A stretch of 13,456 nucleotides of DNA from Bacillota bacterium (GTDB lineage Bacteria; Bacillota; Clostridia; Christensenellales; Aristaeellaceae): positions 1 through 13,456 of the forward strand of contig JAEZHM010000082.1 in assembly GCA_023416585.1 (NCBI GenBank). Reading direction: 5' to 3'. The position numbers and the translations under genes were made by a program. Each line of letters starts with the position of its first letter. Positions within the stretch are counted from its first letter, which is position 1. This document shows, in pieces, positions 1-6,273 of the stretch. Below the pieces are notes generated by a model. The model saw only the letters and a list, made by a program, of their open reading frames with translations. It was not told the origin of the DNA and did not search any database.

Positions 1-537
1 GGGTTCCGGCGTTACGGAGGGTTCCGGCGTTACGGAAGGTTCCGGCGTTACGTATGGCTCCGGCGTTACAGAAGGTTCCGGCGTTACGGAAGGCTCCGGC
101 GTTACGGAAGGTTCCGGCGATACGGAAGGCTCTGGCGTTACGGAAGGTTCCGGAGTTACGGAAGGATCCGGCGTTACTGAAGGTTCCGGCGTTACGGAAG
201 GCTCTGGCGTTACTGAAGATTCCGGAGGTATAGAAGATTCAAGCGCAACAGACAGCTCCGGCGTTGCAGACGGTTCCGGTGTCACGGAGGGTTCCGGCGT
301 TACGGACGGTTCAGGAGTGGCAGACGGTATCTGCGCAGGCGGCTCGGTTTCGACTTCGGTCCGTTCTATGGATTCTACCAGAACAGGCGCGGGTGTCACG
401 TCTCCACCGTTTGCATCCTGGGCAATAACGCGGCATGGATACACCAATAAAAGCATCAGGGTAAGCACCAAACTCATACCCCGGCCCGCATTGCGCATCC
501 AAGCGCTTTTCCGACTGCCTCTTATTCTTTTCTTCAT
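1..537 (-). CDS. Secreted or membrane-anchored Pro/Thr/Glu hexapeptide-repeat protein, C-terminus beyond the left edge
   Basis: The reading frame starts at an ATG (537-535) and stays open to the window edge, so only the first 179 codons are seen. Residues 1-19 are strongly basic. A hydrophobic stretch follows (MSLVLTLMLLLVYPCRVIA, about residues 21-39) and looks like a signal peptide or membrane anchor. After a short spacer, from about residue 71 to the edge, the protein is a run of hexapeptides, mostly SVTPEP, in 18-bp DNA units. Such Pro/Thr/Glu arrays are common in extended wall-spanning or surface stalks of Gram-positive bacteria. Its function cannot be read from the visible part. It lies 53 bp after the TPR gene on the same strand and is probably cotranscribed with it. 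The ribosome site is weak (AAAGTGG). It is reported here because it is open at the edge and has a clear start, hydrophobic segment and repeat periodicity. Confidence 0.75.
   Translation of the reverse strand, partial: MKKRIRGSRKSAWMRNAGRGMSLVLTLMLLLVYPCRVIAQDANGGDVTPAPVLVESIERTEVETEPPAQIPSATPEPSVTPEPSVTPEPSATPELSVALESSIPPESSVTPEPSVTPEPSVTPDPSVTPEPSVTPEPSVSPEPSVTPEPSVTPEPSVTPEPYVTPEPSVTPEPSVTPEP
3..326. repeat. 18-bp tandem repeat array (minisatellite) coding for SVTPEP hexapeptides
   Basis: Eighteen consecutive 18-bp units fit here in one register, with the plus-strand consensus GTTCCGGCGTTACGGAAG. The units up to about position 218 are close to consensus. Those from about 219 to 326 are increasingly diverged, which is the N-terminal side of the encoded protein. 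All units keep the reading frame, so copy-number changes would lengthen or shorten the protein by six residues without a frameshift. The array continues past the left edge. Confidence 0.95.
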
Positions 538-590
538 AACAGCAACCACTTTCTTTGTCCGTCCGCTTCGCTATTTCAATTGTGACATGG

Positions 591-1811
591 TTATTTTTGA
601 ACTGCTTTTGCCTGATTCAAAACATCGTTTGCCAGTTTTTTGATTTCCTCGTCGTCCCCGCTTTTTGCGGCAATCTCAAAGTCTTTCAGGGCAGATTCCA
701 AATCGTTTTGTTTGACATAACACATCGCCCGGTTATAATAGCTTGCCTGTACCATTTCGCCCTTTTCTATGGATTGAGTAAGGCTTCTAATTGCTGCTGG
801 ATAGTCCTCTGTTTTCATACAGCATACGCCGTGATAAAAGTAAACATTTTCATCCTTGCTGCCATCGTTCACAAGAGCTGTCAAAAGCGGAAGCGCTTTT
901 TCATACTCCCCCGCCTGATAGCGGCAAAGCGCCTGAAGATATACAGTATCGGTCTTGCCGTAAGATGCAGCGCTTTCAAAGTCCGTCGCGGCCTCCCGGT
1001 ATTTTTCGGCCATCATGCGGCAGATTCCGCGGTAATAGTAAATGTCTTTGGTAGCGCCACCCAAGTCGATGCACTGTGTAAAATCCGCTTCCGCCAGAGA
1101 ATAGACTTCGGTCTGAAAATATCCTGCCCCTCTTAATCCATATACCTGCGCATCTGCCAGACCCTTGTTTACAAGATAAGTGAGTTGCTCCTGGGCACCT
1201 GAAACATCGCCTTGGGTCATCATCAATTGAGCCAGCGTCATACGATAATCATCCGATTCGGGAGCCAGCTCGAAGTAATGCTTCATGCTTTCCAGCGCCT
1301 GCTGGTTTTTCTCCATTTCGACGTATACCTGGCTTTTCACCAGATATGCATCTGAAGATTGGGGGTAAAATGTAAGCGCCTGGTCAAGGCCATCAAGCGC
1401 GGCCTGGTGATCACCAAGGATAGCGCACAGGCACCCCTTTTTCAGCCATAAATCAGCAAGCGTTCCAGAATCTGTACCCTTGTACAGCTGAAGACATTTG
1501 TCCACATAGTTCAGCGCTTCCGGAAAATTCTCCCGCGCTATGCGGGCACTGGCCAAACGGTAATAGTCTTCCGCTGTAGTCGGGCCAAACAGGAAACTTT
1601 CTACCGTCTGTCCTGTTTGTTTCAAGCCGCTTTCGTGAATATATTCGGTTTGATCCACCAGATAATTGGCAGCCGCCGAGTTCTTCTCATCTGCCTGACG
1701 ATACGTGATGGTAGCCCGGCTTATTTCCTGCAAGGGAAAGTAAGCCGTAAGCAATGCGATGACTGATGTGATGGCAACAATGCCTGCCCATTTTCGTTTT
1801 GATCTGCTCAC
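591..1811 (-). CDS. Membrane-anchored tetratricopeptide repeat (TPR) protein
   Basis: This 406-residue protein starts at GTG 1811, has one N-terminal membrane segment (about residues 9-24, after a basic SRSKRKW), and then an extracellular-type region with about nine TPR helix pairs from residue 80 to the end. Typical TPR spacing is visible, for example YRLASARIARENFPEALNYV and YYNRAMCYVKQNDLESALKD. TPR domains are protein-interaction scaffolds; no catalytic domain is seen, so the partner is unknown. The frame is open up to an ATG at 1850. However, that ATG would lie only about 6 nt after the inferred transcription start and its only upstream GGAG lies inside the promoter spacer, whereas GGAGG sits 6 nt before the GTG. 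The repeat protein 53 bp downstream is the obvious candidate partner. The TPR call is firm; the role is open. Confidence 0.88.
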   Translation of the reverse strand: MSRSKRKWAGIVAITSVIALLTAYFPLQEISRATITYRQADEKNSAAANYLVDQTEYIHESGLKQTGQTVESFLFGPTTAEDYYRLASARIARENFPEALNYVDKCLQLYKGTDSGTLADLWLKKGCLCAILGDHQAALDGLDQALTFYPQSSDAYLVKSQVYVEMEKNQQALESMKHYFELAPESDDYRMTLAQLMMTQGDVSGAQEQLTYLVNKGLADAQVYGLRGAGYFQTEVYSLAEADFTQCIDLGGATKDIYYYRGICRMMAEKYREAATDFESAASYGKTDTVYLQALCRYQAGEYEKALPLLTALVNDGSKDENVYFYHGVCCMKTEDYPAAIRSLTQSIEKGEMVQASYYNRAMCYVKQNDLESALKDFEIAAKSGDDEEIKKLANDVLNQAKAVQK

Positions 1812-1817
1812 GCAATG

Positions 1818-1822
1818 CCTCC
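1818..1822 (-). promoter_or_regulatory. Ribosome binding site GGAGG that fixes the TPR gene start
   Basis: GGAGG on the minus strand ends 6 nt before GTG 1811. This is ideal spacing and is the reason for rejecting the longer reading frame that starts at ATG 1850. Confidence 0.75.
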
Positions 1823-1862
1823 GTAACAAGTGTTGAAAATTGGCAAGCATTTGCTAATTTAT

Positions 1863-1891
1863 ATTATATCTCCTTTTTTAGGCAATAACAA
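1863..1891 (-). promoter_or_regulatory. Sigma-A-type promoter of the TPR and repeat-protein operon
   Basis: The minus strand carries TTGTTA (1891-1886), a 17-bp spacer and a perfect TATAAT (1868-1863). The expected transcription start is near 1856, giving a leader of about 45 nt to the GTG start. A small inverted repeat (AACAA-CTAA-TTGTT, 1887-1900) overlaps the -35 element and could be an operator, though it may be chance in AT-rich DNA. Confidence 0.65.
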
Positions 1892-1997
1892 CTAATTGTT
1901 GAAGGAAATTGAACATTTTCCACATCCAACTATAAAAGAACATCATCTTTAAATAGAATTTTACAAAAGAAATAGCCCTAATAAGATCGAAGCTCTC

Positions 1998-2603
1998 CTA
2001 TTTCGCCTTTTTCAAAAATAATTGGATATTCTTTTCCTCATCTTCTCTATGATAGTTAAGCCTGCCAAGCCTGTCGCACAGGCCAAGCAAAGCGATTTCG
2101 TTAAGTTCACCAAAGGCTTTCATCCCTGATATGTCCGCAAATGGCAGGCCTTTTACAACGTACAGGATTTGCATGTGAAAAAGAATCAAAGAGTATACGT
2201 GGTCGATGAACTGTTTATCTTCCGAAAAAAGGGACAGGAATTCCCTTGCCAATTTGGCGCCTGCCTTGTCATGATCGTAGGATGTAATTTTGCCTTTCCG
2301 TTTTCTCGTTGTGGCCGGTTTGCCAATATCGTGAAGCAATGCGGCCCACATGAAGGCCCTTTCATCCTTGCTTTGATTTTTCCGGTCGGCAGCCTCATCC
2401 ACCACCAGCATGGTGTGGTTCCAAACGTTGCCCTCCGGATGGTAGATTGGTGACTGCTCCGTACCTTTCAAATCAAGCAAAAAACTGAAGGGGTATTCCT
2501 GAAACTCCTGCTTTCCGGATAAACTGCTTAAAAAGCTGGACGGCTTTTCATCCTTAAGCAGATGGTATTCTATCAGTTCAAACACTTCCTGCAATGCGTG
2601 CAT
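1998..2603 (-). CDS. Stand-alone HDIG-domain metal-dependent phosphohydrolase
   Basis: The 201-residue protein has the pattern of the HD superfamily in the form seen in the HD part of bacterial CCA-adding enzymes and related HDIG proteins. The first metal-ligand histidine is H63 in HPEGNVWNHT. The HD pair is H91-D92 in ALLHDIGKP. A later YDHDKAGAKLA segment (H111) follows, and a C-terminal CDRLGR holds the expected aspartate. There is no nucleotidyltransferase domain, so it is an HD-only protein; a phosphohydrolase acting on a nucleotide or phosphoester is inferred, and the substrate is unknown. The ATG at 2603 lacks a clear ribosome site, and an in-frame stop lies 18 nt upstream. It lies 118 bp after the AlgX-like gene and could be its distal neighbour or separately transcribed. 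No strong terminator is seen after it. Confidence 0.85.
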   Translation of the reverse strand: MHALQEVFELIEYHLLKDEKPSSFLSSLSGKQEFQEYPFSFLLDLKGTEQSPIYHPEGNVWNHTMLVVDEAADRKNQSKDERAFMWAALLHDIGKPATTRKRKGKITSYDHDKAGAKLAREFLSLFSEDKQFIDHVYSLILFHMQILYVVKGLPFADISGMKAFGELNEIALLGLCDRLGRLNYHREDEEKNIQLFLKKAK

Positions 2604-2721
2604 GGCGGCAATTTGTATTTAGGACGGGGGAGTTCAAATACATTCCTTTCTTATTGATTGGATTATGACCTATTTTTATCGTGAAGCATTTGTTTTATGA
2701 ATGGAAAGAGTTTTTGATAGA

Positions 2722-4146
2722 TCACTCATTGATCCATACAATGGAGGCCGACTTCGTCAGCAAAACGCTGTCCCCGGTAAAGCGGACCTGGATCTGCGCA
2801 CCCGGCTTTAGTTCCGGCAGCAGCAAGGAAAATGCGCCATCCTGATTTGCGTTGCAAATGCCAAGTTCTTCAGCATATTTCGACTCCCATACGGGAAATG
2901 CGCGATAGTATAAGCTGCCGTCCCCGGCCGTGATGGAAACGGTGCATTCCCTGATCCTGTCAACCGTACCTAACGCGGCGCCCCACACACGTACGCAATC
3001 GCCTATAGGAGCAGCATACGCGTAAACGGCCGATGAGCCTCCCGTGTTCTCCCATGCACGGCTCGACTGTGCCATTATCATAGGCGCACCGGATAATAGC
3101 TCTGGAAGCCGACGCTCCACGATTTCCAGTACTACCGCATCGATGTTTTCAGTTTCCAGCAATGGCAGCGGCATTTGGCGTTTGTACTGTACATTGGAAA
3201 ATGCATTGGAAAAATAGGGAATCAGCGCGTTACTGAAAGAATCCCGAAGCACCAATAGGTTGAAACCGGTTCTTCCACCCACGGTGGTGATACTCAGTTC
3301 CTCCGGGGAGCGCATCCGGCCCTTGAGGGTATAGACAGGTTCCGTGTCACTGAAATAGAATTGGTCATCCTTAGGCGTATTGGCCGGATAGAGCATTTGG
3401 CTCAAATCCCCGGTCCAATCACGGCGCATCGTACCTTCCCCTGCAAGATCGGGTAAGGCAGCACTTGTTTTCGTAATCTCTGCAAGCGCGGAAAGCAGTG
3501 CGAATGCCCCCAGGCGCGCGCCGTAGTTATTCCAGTGCGTATCAGTTTTGTGGTACAGCAAGCGCTCCTGCCGTGGCTGGTTTTTCAATATAGACGTAAG
3601 GTCTACATAATGCGCTGTCTGTAAAGCCTGCAGCCGCTCGGCGTTGCTTGGGCCGCTGCGTCTCGGGTAATCCGCCGGCATATATTCAGGGTACACTGTG
3701 TTTTTGTTGGGCGCAATCGCCACAAGGAAAGGGATGCCTTTGCGTTCAAGAGCATCATTCATCACGCGCATGACCGTGCTCAATCTGTACAGCTGGTTTT
3801 CGGTGAACGCACCGTCTCCTGTAAAATCGGGCACAGTCTCCTGAAAATACAGCCAGCCGTCTTCACCTAAGATCACCTGCTTATCAGACGAAGTCTGTAG
3901 GCCTGCAAGCGCCCTGCTTCGAAGGGTGACAAGCTCATCACGCCATGCGATATGGTCTTGCAGCCAATCTTCAAACTCCTTTGGGAAAGACAGATTCAGC
4001 TTGTTTTGCGCGATCAGCTTGGGAAATTCCGCCGGAGCACGCTTTTGTGAGGATCCATCGTTTTCGTAAAACGGCATGGCAAGCGCGCAGACTGCGCTGA
4101 TCATAAGGAAAAGGATGCAGTAGGTTATTTTCAAAAGACGCGTCAT
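2722..4146 (-). CDS. AlgX/AlgJ-like SGNH-fold O-acetyltransferase partner (DHHW-type protein)
   Basis: The 474-residue protein has an N-terminal hydrophobic segment (about residues 7-24) acting as signal or anchor, then an extracellular domain. It shows features of the AlgX/AlgJ/DHHW family: the DHIAWRDEL segment near residue 64, GEDGWLYF at 94, the catalytic-type KTDTHWNNYG (D202 and H204) and a serine in RDSFSN (S303). These correspond to the Asp-His and Ser of the SGNH-like catalytic triad. A C-terminal region (about 365-474) looks like a separate beta-rich domain, possibly polymer-binding. In known systems such a protein takes acetyl from the MBOAT partner and places it on an extracellular polysaccharide. 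Here it starts 12 bp after the MBOAT gene, and its AGGAG site (9 nt before ATG) overlaps the MBOAT stop codon, so the two are translationally close. The acceptor polymer is not known. Confidence 0.88.
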   Translation of the reverse strand: MTRLLKITYCILFLMISAVCALAMPFYENDGSSQKRAPAEFPKLIAQNKLNLSFPKEFEDWLQDHIAWRDELVTLRSRALAGLQTSSDKQVILGEDGWLYFQETVPDFTGDGAFTENQLYRLSTVMRVMNDALERKGIPFLVAIAPNKNTVYPEYMPADYPRRSGPSNAERLQALQTAHYVDLTSILKNQPRQERLLYHKTDTHWNNYGARLGAFALLSALAEITKTSAALPDLAGEGTMRRDWTGDLSQMLYPANTPKDDQFYFSDTEPVYTLKGRMRSPEELSITTVGGRTGFNLLVLRDSFSNALIPYFSNAFSNVQYKRQMPLPLLETENIDAVVLEIVERRLPELLSGAPMIMAQSSRAWENTGGSSAVYAYAAPIGDCVRVWGAALGTVDRIRECTVSITAGDGSLYYRAFPVWESKYAEELGICNANQDGAFSLLLPELKPGAQIQVRFTGDSVLLTKSASIVWINE

Positions 4147-4158
4147 TATGCTCGTCTC

Positions 4159-5571
4159 CTAAAATCTGAAATAGATGAACGGATTATGGGCTGATGCTGT
4201 AAGAGAAACAACGCAAACAAAAAGCAATGCCAGCGTCATGACATAAGCGGCTCCGCTGGCGGCAATATTCAGACGCGGACGATGCTTTAAATGCTCCTCC
4301 ACCATTTTTATAAAGGGTGTGGATCCGATTATCACGGCAACAAATACGATCAGAGCGTGCGGTGTAAGCAGTTTTGCCATAAGTGTTTGCTGGGCGGCCG
4401 TGACATACCAGCCAACAAACATGCTCTTTAATATGTAAAGGGCCTGCGCAAAGGAACCGGCACGGAAAAATACAAACAAGCAAACCGCGGCCATCAGAAC
4501 GTACAGGTTGCCAAGCCATTTAAAACGCGGCTTCAGTTTGTCAACCGGCAAGATTCCATATGTCTCCAACATAAGCAAAACTCCGTGCCCTAATCCCCAT
4601 ATCACAAATGTCCACTCCGCGCCGTGCCAAAGTCCCGTGAGAAAAAACACCAGCAGCCTGTTAAGCCCTGTGCGCCATCTGCCCTTCCGGTTGCCCCCCA
4701 AAGGGATGTATACGTACTCTCTGAACCATGTGGACAGGCTGATGTGCCACCTTTGCCAAAAAACACGGAGGGAGGATGCTGTATAGGGGTACTGGAAGTT
4801 CTCCAGAAAGGTGAAGCCCAGCATGTGGCCCATGCCGATGGCCATGTCGGAATAACCGGAAAAGTCAAAGTATATTTGTGCAGCATAAGCCAAAGCGCCC
4901 ATCCAGGCCAAGGGAGCATTAAGCCCGCCCGCCGGCACATCATACACCTGATCCGCAATCACCGCCAGCACGTTGGCTATTAGCAGCTTTTTGGAAAGGC
5001 CTATGATGAACCGGCGGATACCTTTGGCAGCCTCTTCAAGATTCACCTTACGGTCATTAAGGGAGGCTTCGATGTCATGGTAATTGACGATAGGCCCTGC
5101 AATGAGCTGCGGAAACAGGGAGATATAGAGCAGCAGTTTCCCAAAGTTTCTTTGAGGCAGATTGACTCCCCGGTAAACATCAATGGAATAGCTCATGGCC
5201 TGGAACGTAAAAAAAGAGACTCCTATGGGCAGCGGAATGCCTGTAAGCGGGATGTTTGTCTTTAGCAAAGTGTTGACAGTGCCAATAAGTAAGTCGGCAT
5301 ACTTGTACATGCATAGTACGCCGATGTTTAAAATGACGGTGACGGTCAATAGCACTTTTCGGCTTTTAACCTTACAGAAGCCTAGCGACAAAAGATAATT
5401 CACTAAGGCACAGGCAATCAAAAGAAGAACATAGACGGGTTCGCCCCACGCGTATGCCAGAATGCTTACAATCAGCAAAAAATAATTGCTGACGCGGCAG
5501 GGCAGCCTCAGGTTGGCAAGGAATACCGCCGGCAGGAACAGAAAGACAAACAGAACCGAGCTGAAAACCAT
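4159..5571 (-). CDS. AlgI-like MBOAT family membrane O-acyltransferase
   Basis: The protein is an integral membrane acyltransferase of 470 residues, the usual AlgI size, with many hydrophobic helices from MVFSSVLFVFLFLP onward. Family hallmarks are YFDFSGYSDMAIGMG (about 234-248), FWQRWHISLSTWFREYVYIP (H276) and LTGLWHGAEWTFVIWG (H316), the latter histidine being the catalytic one in MBOAT proteins. It should pass acyl, usually acetyl, groups through the membrane to the AlgX/AlgJ-like protein downstream. A longer frame starts at 5784, but its first 71 residues are the antisense of the preceding secreted-protein gene. ATG 5571 has GGAGG 12 nt upstream, a slightly long spacing. DltB is the main alternative, but no dltA, dltC or dltD-like gene is beside it, and the length and AlgX-like partner favour AlgI. 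Confidence 0.9.
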   Translation of the reverse strand: MVFSSVLFVFLFLPAVFLANLRLPCRVSNYFLLIVSILAYAWGEPVYVLLLIACALVNYLLSLGFCKVKSRKVLLTVTVILNIGVLCMYKYADLLIGTVNTLLKTNIPLTGIPLPIGVSFFTFQAMSYSIDVYRGVNLPQRNFGKLLLYISLFPQLIAGPIVNYHDIEASLNDRKVNLEEAAKGIRRFIIGLSKKLLIANVLAVIADQVYDVPAGGLNAPLAWMGALAYAAQIYFDFSGYSDMAIGMGHMLGFTFLENFQYPYTASSLRVFWQRWHISLSTWFREYVYIPLGGNRKGRWRTGLNRLLVFFLTGLWHGAEWTFVIWGLGHGVLLMLETYGILPVDKLKPRFKWLGNLYVLMAAVCLFVFFRAGSFAQALYILKSMFVGWYVTAAQQTLMAKLLTPHALIVFVAVIIGSTPFIKMVEEHLKHRPRLNIAASGAAYVMTLALLFVCVVSLTASAHNPFIYFRF

Positions 5572-5611
5572 GCCGTCCAAGCACCTCCGCCTGTGCGCAT
5601 ACTTTTTTGTA

Positions 5612-6178
5612 TCAGGGCGCTGCCTGTGCCGTAACGTTGGTGGGGTAGTAGATGTCAATGTAGACAATGACATCATCCACGATCTCGAACATGATGCAGG
5701 GGCTGGCATAATCGCCTTCAATACCGGAAACAGAATAGGTGAGGATGGTATCCCCTTCCCAGTAGCACCTGCCGCCATAGGCATTTTTCAGCATTTCCAG
5801 CGTGTCGCCAACGCGGATGCCGCGGGAGGTGGTGTATGTATTGTTGGTCAATTGCATCTCAAACCAGATATCCTGCTCACCCACGGGGTTTGTAAAAGCA
5901 GTCAGGCCTTCGTAAACATACTCCTTGTCTTCACCCACAAATACACAGCTTGGTGCAGCATTCAATGCGTTCGGTTCCCCCAGGGCAACATGCAGCGCAT
6001 GAATGTCGTTCAATATGGGGTACCACGTGCCATTTAAAAGCAGCCCCATATCTTTTTCAAGAGACATGTTTTCACCAGGCAAAGGCGGGATGAAAGCGGC
6101 AGGTTTCTCTGCCAGAGCGCTTCCGGCGGTTGCAAACAACATCAAGAATGGCAGAATGAGAAGGAAATGTAACTTCAT
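5612..6178 (-). CDS. Small secreted protein of unknown function in the O-acyltransferase operon
   Basis: The 188-residue product begins MKLHFLLILPFLMLFATAGSALA, a clear signal peptide with an ALA-type cleavage site before EKPAAF. The mature part has no family I can name with confidence. The segment SRGIRVGDTLEMLKNAYGG resembles a short motif seen in many secreted Firmicute proteins, where G-x-x-x-G-D-[ST] precedes a helix and YG. Two cysteines (in PSCVF and GRCYW) plus a third near the end could form a disulfide. It is exported and lies 40 bp before the MBOAT gene, so an accessory role in extracellular acylation is likely but unproven. A start 9 nt further upstream is possible in frame, but AAAGGA sits directly against that ATG and at a proper 9 nt from the one chosen. 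Confidence 0.7.
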   Translation of the reverse strand: MKLHFLLILPFLMLFATAGSALAEKPAAFIPPLPGENMSLEKDMGLLLNGTWYPILNDIHALHVALGEPNALNAAPSCVFVGEDKEYVYEGLTAFTNPVGEQDIWFEMQLTNNTYTTSRGIRVGDTLEMLKNAYGGRCYWEGDTILTYSVSGIEGDYASPCIMFEIVDDVIVYIDIYYPTNVTAQAAP

Positions 6179-6187
6179 ATATATCAT

Positions 6188-6193
6188 TCCTTT
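6188..6193 (-). promoter_or_regulatory. Ribosome binding site deciding the start of the small secreted protein
   Basis: AAAGGA on the minus strand abuts the ATG at 6187 with no spacing, but lies 9 nt from the ATG at 6178. The downstream ATG is therefore preferred, and it also gives the cleaner signal peptide. Confidence 0.6.
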
Positions 6194-6273
6194 GTTTTTT
6201 AATTTATGATCAGCATCTGTCTTATGATCCCTGACGTACTATAGGAAGATGACCAGGTAGACGCAACACTGCT

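Noticed and set aside
5572..5784. N-terminal 71-residue extension of the MBOAT frame
   Set aside because: It overlaps the secreted-protein gene on the same strand in another frame and has no MBOAT similarity. ATG 5571 gives the normal family length.
6204..6229. Repeat of TTATGATC at 18-bp spacing before the small secreted protein
   Set aside because: Only two 8-bp copies in AT-rich DNA and no convincing promoter around them; chance is likely.
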